Shown here one piece after another: positions 8,572-16,819 of a DNA stretch of 64,000 nt. The position numbers and the translations under genes are program-made. Positions within the stretch are counted from its first letter, which is position 1; each line of letters starts with the position of its first letter. The DNA comes from Aquimonas sp. (GTDB lineage Bacteria > Pseudomonadota > Gammaproteobacteria > Xanthomonadales > Xanthomonadaceae). The notes below the pieces were generated by a model. It had not been told where the DNA came from, did not search any database, and worked only from the letters and a program-made list of their open reading frames with translations. The stretch spans positions 39,728 to 103,727 of the forward strand of contig JAKOMQ010000014.1 in the NCBI GenBank assembly GCA_022241605.1. Direction: 5' to 3'.

Positions 8572-8869
8572 GCGCGAGGCACTGTCGATCGAGCGTGACG
8601 GCAGCGCCCTGCGCCTGTCGGGTCGCCTTGACATCGACTCGGCGCCGGCGCTGCTCGAGCAGGCCCTGCCGATGCTCAAGCGCCTGGAGCGCGTCGAGCT
8701 TGGCGGCTTGAGCGATATCGACAGCGCGGGAGTCGCCAGCCTGCGCCTGCTGCAGCGCTGGGCGACGGACGCCGGCAGCACGCTGTCGCTGCAGCAGCCA
8801 CCGCCACGCTTCGCAGCGATCTGCGCTGCGCATCGGCTTGACCCAGGCGAATGGGCCGGGCGCAACTGA
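8558..8869 (+). CDS. mlaB: STAS-domain protein MlaB
   Basis: A 103-residue STAS domain (LSGRLDIDSAPALLEQALP ... LSDIDSAGVASLRLLQRW). The DSAG loop is where the regulatory Ser/Thr of STAS proteins lies. MlaB binds MlaF and stabilises or activates the ATPase. The ATG at 8558 lies within the end of mlaC, indicating translational coupling. Its place between mlaC and mlaA supports the assignment better than sequence alone, since STAS domains are divergent. Confidence 0.85.
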   Translation: MSRVEREALSIERDGSALRLSGRLDIDSAPALLEQALPMLKRLERVELGGLSDIDSAGVASLRLLQRWATDAGSTLSLQQPPPRFAAICAAHRLDPGEWAGRN

Positions 8870-8936
8870 TATGCCGCGCGCCCGCTTTCAGATCGCTCAA
8901 CCGAGGCCTGCAGTAAGGCCACGCAAGGAGGCACCC

Positions 8937-9737
8937 ATGCGCCACAATCCACTCTTCACCGCGGCGCTGCTGCTTGCCACCCTGGCCGCCGCGCCTGCAG
9001 CCCTTGCCCAACAGGAAACACCGCTGGAAGAGCCGCTGACTACGCCGGCCAACGACTCCATGAGCGACCTCGACCCTTGGCAGGGTTTCAACCGTCGCAT
9101 GCACACCTTGAACATGGGCGTCGACCGCATCGTGTTCAGGCCCGCAGCCGTCGGATACCAGAAGGTGACGCCGCCGGTGGTCCGCGCCGGAGTCAGCAAC
9201 TTCTTCCGTAATCTCGGCCAGCCCGTGGTGGCGCTGAACCTGCTGCTGCAGGGCCGACCGGGACAGGCCGGCACCGCATTGGGGCGCTTCGGATTCAACG
9301 CCGCGCTGGGCTTCGGCGGCTTTCTCGATCCAGCCAGCAGCGCAAACATCCCTTTTCGGGACGCGGACATCGGCCAGACCCTGGGTCGTTACGGATGGAA
9401 ACGCTCGCGCTATCTGGTGATGCCCCTGTTCGGCCCCGGCACCGTCCGGGATGTCGGCGGCCGCCTTACCACCACTCGGATCAGCCCGATCAGTCGACTG
9501 GCCAGCGAAGTCGGGCCGGGTGTCACCTTCGTGTATGGCCTTGATGCACGCGCCTCCGTGCTCCAGTTCGAGTCCCTGCTGGCCGAGGCCGAAGACGACT
9601 ATCTGCTGATCCGCGACGCCTATCTGCAGCGCCGACGCTGCTACATCGACGACTGCAGCGGCGATCTGCCCGACTACCTGCTGCCCGACTACGAATACGA
9701 ACTGCCGGATATCGACTTCCGCATCCTGGGACGCTGA
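8937..9737 (+). CDS. mlaA: Outer-membrane phospholipid transport protein MlaA (VacJ family)
   Basis: About 266 residues from the ATG at 8937, preceded by an AAGGAG ribosome-binding site. VacJ signatures: DPWQGFNRRMHTLNMGVDR, NLGQPVVALNLLLQG, LGRFGFNAALGFGGFLDPA and GQTLGRYGW. MlaA is the ring in the outer membrane that removes misplaced surface phospholipid and hands it to MlaC. Odd point: the signal peptide ends LAAAPAALAQQ and shows no lipobox cysteine, although enterobacterial MlaA is a lipoprotein. The last 30 residues are acidic and tyrosine-rich. Confidence 0.92.
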   Translation: MRHNPLFTAALLLATLAAAPAALAQQETPLEEPLTTPANDSMSDLDPWQGFNRRMHTLNMGVDRIVFRPAAVGYQKVTPPVVRAGVSNFFRNLGQPVVALNLLLQGRPGQAGTALGRFGFNAALGFGGFLDPASSANIPFRDADIGQTLGRYGWKRSRYLVMPLFGPGTVRDVGGRLTTTRISPISRLASEVGPGVTFVYGLDARASVLQFESLLAEAEDDYLLIRDAYLQRRRCYIDDCSGDLPDYLLPDYEYELPDIDFRILGR

Positions 9738-9742
9738 GCGCA

Positions 9743-10342
9743 ATGGCCAATCTGCCTGCCCCCGACCAACTGGAGAGCGTGCTCGACCAGGCCTGGCAGC
9801 AGCTGGCGCTGGGCGCGAGCCGACGTCATTCGCCCTTCCACCAGGGCGTGCTGGCGAGCATCGGCGAGGCCGGCGTCGACGCCCGTTACGTGGTCCTGCG
9901 CGGCGCCGAGCGCAGCAGCCACACCTTGGCATTCCATACGGACCGCCGCTCGCCCAAGTGCGAACAGCTGCTCAGGCATCCCCAGGTGGCCTGGTGCTTC
10001 TTCGGCGACGGCGTGCAGCTGCGCTGCAGCGGTCTGGCCGCACTGCTGGAGGCCGGAGATCCACTCGAAAGCGCATGGGACCGCACCACCAGCTTCGGCC
10101 GCCGCTGCTACCGGGTTGAACAGGCGCCCGGCAGCCGGCTGGACGGTCCGGACAGCGGGCTGCCGGCTTCGGCGCTGGACCCGAACGAGCCCGCCGAGGC
10201 TGCCGACTCCGGCCGCCCCAACTTCGCCCGCGTCGAGGTGACCCTTCAGCAGATCGACTGGCTGCACCTCGGCCATGCCGGCCATCGCCGCGCGCTGTTC
10301 GAGGCGGGCGATGGCTGGCAGGGGCGCTGGATCCAGCCCTAG
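9743..10342 (+). CDS. Pyridoxamine 5'-phosphate oxidase family protein (FMN-binding)
   Basis: A 199-residue split-barrel protein with the PNPOx-like flow: an N-terminal helix, RYVVLRGAERSSHTLAFHTDRRSPKCEQLLRHPQVAWCFF, and a C-terminal RVEVTLQQIDWLHL strand. This form is annotated as a general-stress or Alr4036-type FMN-binding protein and differs from true PdxH, lacking its conserved C-terminal Arg-rich end. It starts 5 bases after mlaA and may be transcribed with it. Substrate unknown. Confidence 0.8.
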   Translation: MANLPAPDQLESVLDQAWQQLALGASRRHSPFHQGVLASIGEAGVDARYVVLRGAERSSHTLAFHTDRRSPKCEQLLRHPQVAWCFFGDGVQLRCSGLAALLEAGDPLESAWDRTTSFGRRCYRVEQAPGSRLDGPDSGLPASALDPNEPAEAADSGRPNFARVEVTLQQIDWLHLGHAGHRRALFEAGDGWQGRWIQP

Positions 10343-10759
10343 GGAAGGTCTGATCAGCTCCATACGGTCGCGGATCAGACGTCTCGAGTCCGGCGCGGCT
10401 CCGTACTCGCTCTCTCCGATGCAAGCACTTGCGCGCTCGCTTCGCGGGCGCGCCATTCATGGCGCTCGGGAACCCCCGATGAGTCAGAGCTTGCGTGGCG
10501 TGCTGCGCGCGACAAAGCGTCCGCTGGCTGCCGGTGGGGTCGGGTGCGGACCAAGGCGCGAGGAGGAGCCACGGTGCCGCCGCGGTGACGACGAACAACG
10601 CCGAGCCGCGCTCAAGGACGCGCTCAGGCCCTGATTGGCTTTTGCGCGCGGCGCACCCGCCACGCGTCTCCCGGCGCAGACCCACCCAGCACTTCCGGGG
10701 GATGGCGGTGGCGGCATTGGCGCCGCAGCATCTTGGCTTGGTCCGGACGGAGCCTCGCT
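10343..10759. other. Intergenic region with an inverted repeat and a dispersed-repeat copy
   Basis: This 417-base gap has no convincing gene. Just after the stop of the PNPOx gene, GTCTGATC (10348-10355) and GATCAGAC (10373-10380) form an 8-bp inverted repeat around a 17-base loop, perhaps a weak terminator or REP-like unit. Bases 10543-10680 belong to a dispersed repeat also seen at 21624-21760. The last 80 bases should hold the promoter of the amidase gene, but I cannot pick out -35/-10 boxes. Confidence 0.5.
10543..10680 (+). repeat. Dispersed intergenic repeat, copy 1
   Basis: Shares an ordered set of near-identical blocks with 21624-21760: GCGGA(C/T)CAAGGCGCGAG, a GACGACGA(A/G)CAA block, and (C/G)TGCGCGCGGC(G/A)CACC, at similar spacing and in the same orientation. 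Overall identity by eye is moderate, with small indels. Neither copy keeps a reading frame. No terminal repeats are obvious. Confidence 0.5.
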
Positions 10760-12340
10760 ATGCGTCGATCGATCCCGCTTTGGGTGCTTGCCCTTGTCCT
10801 CGGCGCCAGCAGCGCGCCGCTTGCGGCCTTTGAGGTAGAGGAAGCAAGCCTGGCCGAGCTCGCCGCCGCCCAGGTAGAGGGCCGCGCCAGTGCGCAGGAT
10901 CTGGTGCGGGCGTATCTGGACCGCATCGAGCGGATCGACCGCCAGGGCCCGGCGCTGAACGCGGTGATCGAGCTGAACCCCGACGCGCTGGAGATCGCTG
11001 CCGCGCTGGACGCCGAGCGCGCTGAAGGCCGCGTGCGCGGGCCGCTGCACGGCATCCCGGTGCTGCTGAAGGACAACATCGACACCGCCGATCGCATGCA
11101 GACCTCGGCCGGCTCGCTGGCCCTGGTCGGCACGCCGGCGCTCACCGACAGCACGGTGGCAGCGCGCCTGCGCGAAGCGGGCGCGGTGATCCTCGGCAAG
11201 ACCAACCTGAGCGAGTGGGCCAATTTCCGCGGCCGCCGCAGCAGCAGCGGCTGGAGCAGCCGCGGCGGCCAGACCCACAACCCCTACGCGCTGGAACGCA
11301 CGCCCTGCGGCTCGTCCTCCGGCAGCGGCGTGGCCGCCGCCGCCAGCCTGGCCGCCGCCACGGTCGGCACCGAGACCGACGGCAGCATCGTCTGCCCGTC
11401 CGCAGTCAACGGCGTGGTCGGCATCAAGCCCAGCATCGGCCTGATCAGCCGCGCCGGCATCGTGCCGATCAGCGAGAGCCAGGACACCGCAGGGCCGATG
11501 GCGCGCACGGTGGCCGACGCCGCCCTGCTGCTGCAGGCCCTGGTGGGCGCCGATCCGCGTGACCCCGCCACCGCCGAGGCCGCCGAGCGCGTGCAGGATT
11601 ACGTGGCCGCGCTCGACCCCGGCGCGCTGCGCGGGGCGCGGATTGGCGTGGTGCGCCAGCTCAGCGGCTACCACGCCGGCGTCGATGCGGTGTTCGAGCA
11701 GGCGCTGGCGGCCCTGCGCGAGGCCGGCGCCGAGCTGGTTGATCCGGTGCCGCTGCCGACCCGCGGCGAAGCCGCGCAGGCCGAGTTCACCGTGCTGGTG
11801 CACGAGTTCAAGGATGGGCTCGATGCCTACCTGGCCACCCGCCAGGGCGTTCCGGTGGGCTCGCTGGCCGAGCTCATCGCCTACAACCGCCTCAACGCAG
11901 CGCAGGTCCTGCCCTGGTTCGGTCAGCAGCTGCTGGAGCAGGCCGAGAACAGCGGCGGCACGGCGGCCGAGGCCTACCTCGAAGCGCGCGAGAAGGCGCG
12001 TCGGCTGGCGGGCGCCGAAGGCATCGACGCCGCCCTCGCCGAACACGGCCTCGATGCGCTCGTCGCCCCGACCACTGCGCCGGCGTGGCCGGTGGACTGG
12101 GTCAACGGCGACCACTACCTCGGCGGCAGCGCCGGCATGGCGGCGATCGCCGGCTACCCCAACATCACCGTGCCCATGGGCCAGGTCCACGGCCTGCCGG
12201 TGGGCCTGTCGATCTTCGGTGCGAAGTTCAGCGAGGCGCGGCTGATCGGCCTGGCCTACGCCTTCGAGCAGGCCACCCGTGCGCGCCGGCCGCCGGGCTA
12301 TGCACGCGGCCTGCCGGCCGGCGTGCCGGCAGCACCCTGA
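10760..12340 (+). CDS. Amidase signature family hydrolase, exported
   Basis: About 526 residues from the ATG at 10760, with a Sec signal peptide (hydrophobic core, cut near PLAAFE). The amidase Ser-cisSer-Lys triad is visible: Lys in VLLKDNID, and the Ser pair in GSSSGSGVAAAASL with VGTETDGSIVCPS. Such enzymes hydrolyse amide bonds in varied small substrates; a signal peptide suggests a periplasmic or secreted amidase, unlike the GatA subunit of tRNA amidotransferase, which it resembles in core sequence. It stands alone between a repeat-bearing gap and an acyltransferase gene. Confidence 0.88.
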   Translation: MRRSIPLWVLALVLGASSAPLAAFEVEEASLAELAAAQVEGRASAQDLVRAYLDRIERIDRQGPALNAVIELNPDALEIAAALDAERAEGRVRGPLHGIPVLLKDNIDTADRMQTSAGSLALVGTPALTDSTVAARLREAGAVILGKTNLSEWANFRGRRSSSGWSSRGGQTHNPYALERTPCGSSSGSGVAAAASLAAATVGTETDGSIVCPSAVNGVVGIKPSIGLISRAGIVPISESQDTAGPMARTVADAALLLQALVGADPRDPATAEAAERVQDYVAALDPGALRGARIGVVRQLSGYHAGVDAVFEQALAALREAGAELVDPVPLPTRGEAAQAEFTVLVHEFKDGLDAYLATRQGVPVGSLAELIAYNRLNAAQVLPWFGQQLLEQAENSGGTAAEAYLEAREKARRLAGAEGIDAALAEHGLDALVAPTTAPAWPVDWVNGDHYLGGSAGMAAIAGYPNITVPMGQVHGLPVGLSIFGAKFSEARLIGLAYAFEQATRARRPPGYARGLPAGVPAAP

Positions 12341-12396
12341 CCCCCGTCAGTAAGCAGCGAGGGCGCGCGCAAGGCCGCCCTCGCTACACTGTCGCA

Positions 12397-13308
12397 ATGC
12401 CCGAACCGCAACCGATCTCACGCGCGCTGTTGATGCCGCGCCACTGGCCCGCCTGGGCGGGCGTGCTGAGCCTGCGCGCAATGGCGCAGCTGCCCTGGCG
12501 CTGGCAGCTGCGGCTGGGCCCGCTGCTCGGTCGGCTGCTGATGGGGGTGGCGCGCGGGCGCCGCCGGGTGGCTCGGCGCAACCTGGAACTGTGCTTTCCG
12601 GGGCTGGATGGCGAAGCCCGCGACGCGCTGCTGCGCCGGCATTTCGAGGCGCTGGGCTGCGGCGCCTTCGAGTTCGCCCGCGCCTGGTTCGGCGCCGAGG
12701 CGCCCTGGCGGCAGGGGCTTGAAATCGAAGGCCTGGAGCACCTGCGTGCGCTGCAGGCGGAGGGCCGCGGGGTGTTGCTGGTGTCTGGCCACTTCACCAC
12801 GCTGGAGGCCTGCGGGCGCCTGCTGACCAATCAGATCGCCTTGGCCGGCATGTACCGCGAGCACGACTCGCCGGTGCTGGAACGTGCAGTGCTGGCCGGC
12901 CGCCTGCGCTACGCCAGCAGGATGTTCACCCGTGACGAGCTGCGCGCGGCGATCCGCCATCTCAAGAGCGGCGGCGCGCTGTGGTACGCGCCGGACCAGG
13001 ACATGCTGGGCAAGGACACCGTGTTCGCGCCGTTTTTCGGGCTGCCGGCGGCGACGATCACCGCCACCCACCAGCTGGCGCGCCTTTCCGGCGCTGCGGT
13101 GGTGCCGTTCTTCCATCGCCGCGAGGGAGCGCACTACCGAATGCGGATCGGCCCGCCACTGGCCGACTTCCCCAGCGCCGACGTCGAAGCGGACACCGCC
13201 CGGGTCAACGCCGCCATCGAGACGATGGTGCGCGAGGCGCCGGAGCAGTACCTGTGGTTGCACAAGCGCTTCAAGCGGCGCCCGCCCGAGCTGCCTCCGC
13301 TCTACTGA
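12397..13308 (+). CDS. Lipid A biosynthesis acyltransferase (LpxL/HtrB family)
   Basis: About 303 residues from the ATG at 12397. The family catalytic HxxxxE motif is present in LLVSGHFTTLEACG; RRNLELCFPG and ALWYAPDQDMLGKDTVFAPFFG are further family blocks. These inner-membrane enzymes add secondary acyl chains (laurate or myristate) to Kdo2-lipid A. It is complete, unlike the LpxL-like protein at 3679. The track ORF from 12085 adds an N terminus read out of frame from the amidase gene. Confidence 0.9.
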   Translation: MPEPQPISRALLMPRHWPAWAGVLSLRAMAQLPWRWQLRLGPLLGRLLMGVARGRRRVARRNLELCFPGLDGEARDALLRRHFEALGCGAFEFARAWFGAEAPWRQGLEIEGLEHLRALQAEGRGVLLVSGHFTTLEACGRLLTNQIALAGMYREHDSPVLERAVLAGRLRYASRMFTRDELRAAIRHLKSGGALWYAPDQDMLGKDTVFAPFFGLPAATITATHQLARLSGAAVVPFFHRREGAHYRMRIGPPLADFPSADVEADTARVNAAIETMVREAPEQYLWLHKRFKRRPPELPPLY

Positions 13309-13356
13309 GGGCGCATCTGGCCGCTGGTGCCAGGCCTGTCCGAGGCCGGCTGGTGT

Positions 13357-13508
13357 AGTGATTCGTACTTGGCCGACAGTCGCTGCGAGCGGATTTGTGT
13401 GTCTGGCACGGCGCGACGACGAGTCATGGCAGCGCTATGCCGAGGAGGAAGAACGCTGTCAGCCTTGCCGAGGACGCCGCGGATACGTTCGCTCAAGTGC
13501 GAATCACT
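13357..13508. repeat. Repeat element with terminal inverted repeats, copy 1
   Basis: A 152-bp unit bounded by AGTGATTCGTACTTG (13357-13371) and CAAGTGCGAATCACT (13494-13508), inverted repeats matching at 14 of 15 positions. The interior shares GACAGTCGCTGC, AGCGGATTTGTGTG, CAGCCTTGCCGAGG and CGTTCGCTCAAGTGCG with the second copy at 52053-52161, which lies in the opposite orientation. This copy has about 43 extra internal bases. It sits between two convergent genes. Confidence 0.75.
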
Positions 13509-13543
13509 TCACTCGGGCACCGGCGGCCGCCAGAAAGAACGAA

Positions 13544-13570
13544 GCCCGCTTCGCACATGTCGAAGCGGGC
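13544..13570 (-). terminator. Intrinsic-terminator-like hairpin for the diguanylate cyclase gene
   Basis: GCCCGCTTCG and CGAAGCGGGC form a perfect 10-bp stem with a 7-base loop. Read on the minus strand the stem is followed by TTCGTTCTTTCT, a pyrimidine-rich tract, so it can end transcription of the minus-strand cyclase gene that stops at 13690. It could also serve the convergent acyltransferase transcript. Confidence 0.7.
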
Positions 13571-13689
13571 CTCTCCCTCCCCAGGGTTCGCGGCGGACGT
13601 CCGCATGGCGCCGCCACCGCTTCGCGACTTTAGACAGACTCTTAACGCCGTTGCACGCTGCAGTGCACGATAGCGAGGCGCCCCTGCGG

Positions 13690-16600
13690 TCAGCTGCCGC
13701 GTCGCAGTCGTGGCGCAAGCCAGCGCAGCCGGTCATCAGCCAACAGGCGTTCGAAGTCATCCGCCCGAAGTGGGTCAGGCATGCGATCCCCCGGCCTGAG
13801 CTCCAGGCGCAGGGCAAGCGCCCGATTGCGGCCCAGGGTCTTGGCCCGGTACAGGGCGCGATCCGCCAGCTCCAGCGACAGCTGCCAGTCGCTCGCGGCC
13901 TGCTGCAGGGCCGGATGCAGACTCACCCCGATCGAGCAGCTCAGCCGCAAATGCTGGCCGCCCAAGGTGTCGACCTCGAGCGCGGCCACCGCGGCGCGCA
14001 GCTGCTCGGCCTCGTCGAGTGCCGCCGCCAGGTCGAAGCCCGGCAACAGCAGCAGGAACTCCTCGCCGCCCCAGCGCGCGAAACGCGCACCGATCGGCAG
14101 GCGCTCGCGGAACAGGGCGGCAACCCGCACCAGCACCTGGTCGCCGGCAGCGTGGCCGTAGCGATCGTTGAGCGCCTTGAAATGGTCAAGGTCGACCAGC
14201 AGCAGGGCGTAGCTGGGCCATGCCGAAAGCAGCTGCAGGGCGGCGCGCCGATTCGGCGCCGAGGTCAGGGCGTCGGTGCGGCTTTCTTCCAGCAGGGCGG
14301 CATTGGCCCCGCGCAAGCGATCGTTGGCGCGCGCGAGCGCGTCGGTGCGCTCGCGCACCGCCACCTCCAGTGCGGCGCGACGGTGCGCGGCCCTGCGCAG
14401 GCTGGTGCGCCACACCAGCGCGACCAGCGCCAGCGCAACCGCCAGCAGCAGCAGGCGCAGATCGGTGCGCTCGGCCAGCCGTGGGCTGACCTCGATCGGG
14501 AACAGCGGCGCGGAATGCCAGTCGCGCCCCGGGAACCGCCCCTGCAGCTCGAAGGCATAGCGTCCGGGCGGCAGCCCGGTAAACACCGCGGTTTGATCGA
14601 CCGGCGCGGTCCAGCCCTGCGCATAGCCACGCAGGCGGTAGCGGTACTCCACCTCGGCGGCATGCCGGAGGCTGACCCCGGCCAGCGCCAGGCGCAGGTC
14701 GCGACTGGCGCCGTCGAGCCGCAGCGAAGCCGGGAAATCGATTGCCGCGTCAGCGGTTTCGGCGCGCTCTATGTAGAGGCCCGGGGCGGCGGGCGCCTCG
14801 CGCACGCGACGGGTGTCGAGCTCGATCAAGCCATTGGTGGTGGGGTAATGCAGGTGCAAGCCGAGACGGGCGCTGCGAGCGTCGCCGCCGCCGTTGCAGC
14901 AGCCCATGCGCTGCTCGCCGCGCGCGCGGTTGACCGCACGGATCACTACTTCCGCTTCCAGCCCCCGCGCCGCATCAGGCTCCAGCAGCCGCGCCAGCGG
15001 CAGGCGATAGGCTCCGTCATTGGTGCTGACGTAGACGTAGCGACCGACCAGGTCGAAGGTCCAGGCGTTGTCCGAGGGCAGGCCATCGCTGCGGTCGAAC
15101 TGGGTCAACACACCGCCGCGGTAGAGGGCCAGACCCTGATCGAGCGTGGTGAGCAGCAGGCCGTCCCCGCCCAGCACGCCGAGCCCGCTGATGAACGCAC
15201 GATCGAGCGGACGCGCCCACTCCGGCTGCAGCCAGCGTCCCAGCTCGAGGCTGCGCACGCCGCCTTCGGTTGCGACCAGAAGGCTGCCGTCGGCGCGAGC
15301 CAGCAGGCGGCGGATTCGTGATTCCGGCGTGCCCGGAAGCCCGTCGACCCGCTCCACCTCACCCTGCTGCAGGCGCCACAGGCCCTCCAGCGTGCCGATC
15401 CAGAGGATCCCGCCGGCATCGGCAAGGCTGGTGACCTGCAGGCCGGCCAGCGCTGACAGGGCGGGGTCGTTGACGATCCGCGCGCCGATTTCCGGCTGCG
15501 TGGGGTCCGGCCCCGGCTGCAGTCCGGCCAGGCCGCCACGCGTGCCCAGCCATAGGTTGCCGCCGGTATCCCGGTACAGGCTGTAGACCGAAGGATCGGG
15601 AAGGACGTCGGCACCGGCGACAAAGCGGAAGCCGTGCTCGGGGCGCCAGTGCTCGAGCCCGCCGTTGCTGCCTACCCAAAGTCCACCCGCGCCGTCCTCC
15701 AGCAATGCCCACAGCAGCGGATCGCGCAGTCCCTGCCGACGGCTGGCCACGCGCAGGGCCGAGTCGCTGATCCTGATCAGGCTTTCGCGCTGGCTGCCAA
15801 GCCAGAGGTCACCCTTGCGGTCTTCGAAGATGACGTGCAGCCAGGGCCGCTCCATGAGGTCGATCGGTTCAACCTGCTCCACGCTGCCGTCCGGCCGCAG
15901 CCGCTGCAGCCCGTCGATGCTGGCCGCCCACAGGTTGCCGTTGCGGTCGGCGGTGAGGGTGGCAACGGTCTCCTCGGCCAGACCCGGCAGGATCCGCTCG
16001 AAATCTCCGGACGCGGGATCCAGCAGCCAGACACCCCGCCGGGTGCCGACCGCGATCTGGCCCTGCCAGGTGGCCAGCGCCAGTGCGCGCAGTTCGGGCT
16101 CGGGCAGATCGAATCGGCTGACGGTGTCGCCGTCCAGCCGCCACAGGGCCGATTCGCCGCCTGCCCACAGCGCGGCGTCGGAGTCCACCGCCAAGGCGTG
16201 CAGTGATTCACCGGCGAGGTGTGTCGGCTGCAGCTGGCCGGGCGCACGCAGGCCATCCACCGTGGCGGCCCGGATCAGGCCCCGCCAGCCTGCCAGCGCA
16301 CGCACCGAGAGGGGGCCAGCGGCAATCGGAACCTCCTCGAAGCGGCCTTGGTGCTGGCGCAGCAGGCCGCGCGCAGTCGCAAACCAGACGGCTCCCCCGG
16401 TCTCGGCGAGGCTGTCCACCGGCATGCTGAGGTCGAGGCCGGTATTGGCGCGCTTGAACACGTGGAAGCGTCGGCCGTCGAATCGGGCGATGCCGTTCTG
16501 GGTGCCCACCCAGAGATAGCCAGCCTCGTCCTGGCTCAGGGTGAGTACGGTGATCTGAGGCAGCCCGTCCTCGGCGGTCCAACGCTCCAGCAGATAGTCA

Positions 16601-16725
16601 CCAAAGCGCACGGCCGGATCCAAGGCCTGCGCCGGCAGCGCCAGCACAGCCAGCATCAGCAGCAGCCAGACCTGTGGCAGGCCCCTGATGGGTGATCTCG
16701 ACGGCGGTGGCGGTAACCGGCTCAT
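13690..16725 (-). CDS. Ligand-binding sensor propeller and GGDEF diguanylate cyclase
   Basis: 1011 residues: an N-terminal signal/anchor (VWLLLMLAVLALPAQA), then many two-component-regulator propeller repeats with the LWxGTxxGL pattern (about residues 60-590), a Y_Y_Y domain (EYRYRLRGYAQGW), a transmembrane helix (LRLLLLAVALALVALVW), a short coiled coil and a GGDEF domain with an active-site RWGGEEF. The periplasmic propellers should sense a ligand and control cyclic-di-GMP synthesis. Two departures: the usual DxLTGLxNRR before the domain reads DALTSAPNRR, and no clear RxxD inhibitory site was noted. A hairpin follows the gene. Confidence 0.9.
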   Translation of the reverse strand: MSRLPPPPSRSPIRGLPQVWLLLMLAVLALPAQALDPAVRFGDYLLERWTAEDGLPQITVLTLSQDEAGYLWVGTQNGIARFDGRRFHVFKRANTGLDLSMPVDSLAETGGAVWFATARGLLRQHQGRFEEVPIAAGPLSVRALAGWRGLIRAATVDGLRAPGQLQPTHLAGESLHALAVDSDAALWAGGESALWRLDGDTVSRFDLPEPELRALALATWQGQIAVGTRRGVWLLDPASGDFERILPGLAEETVATLTADRNGNLWAASIDGLQRLRPDGSVEQVEPIDLMERPWLHVIFEDRKGDLWLGSQRESLIRISDSALRVASRRQGLRDPLLWALLEDGAGGLWVGSNGGLEHWRPEHGFRFVAGADVLPDPSVYSLYRDTGGNLWLGTRGGLAGLQPGPDPTQPEIGARIVNDPALSALAGLQVTSLADAGGILWIGTLEGLWRLQQGEVERVDGLPGTPESRIRRLLARADGSLLVATEGGVRSLELGRWLQPEWARPLDRAFISGLGVLGGDGLLLTTLDQGLALYRGGVLTQFDRSDGLPSDNAWTFDLVGRYVYVSTNDGAYRLPLARLLEPDAARGLEAEVVIRAVNRARGEQRMGCCNGGGDARSARLGLHLHYPTTNGLIELDTRRVREAPAAPGLYIERAETADAAIDFPASLRLDGASRDLRLALAGVSLRHAAEVEYRYRLRGYAQGWTAPVDQTAVFTGLPPGRYAFELQGRFPGRDWHSAPLFPIEVSPRLAERTDLRLLLLAVALALVALVWRTSLRRAAHRRAALEVAVRERTDALARANDRLRGANAALLEESRTDALTSAPNRRAALQLLSAWPSYALLLVDLDHFKALNDRYGHAAGDQVLVRVAALFRERLPIGARFARWGGEEFLLLLPGFDLAAALDEAEQLRAAVAALEVDTLGGQHLRLSCSIGVSLHPALQQAASDWQLSLELADRALYRAKTLGRNRALALRLELRPGDRMPDPLRADDFERLLADDRLRWLAPRLRRGS

Positions 16726-16819
16726 GGCCTTGCGCTGCGATGCAATCGACGTGCCCTGCGCAAATGCGAAGCCCCGCGGCGGTCAGCGGTTACCATGTGC
16801 GCCCTTTCCGGCTGGCGGG

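Noticed and set aside
13327-15321. 664-codon plus-strand ORF opposite the diguanylate cyclase
   Set aside because: Antisense shadow; its first part only translates the repeat element.
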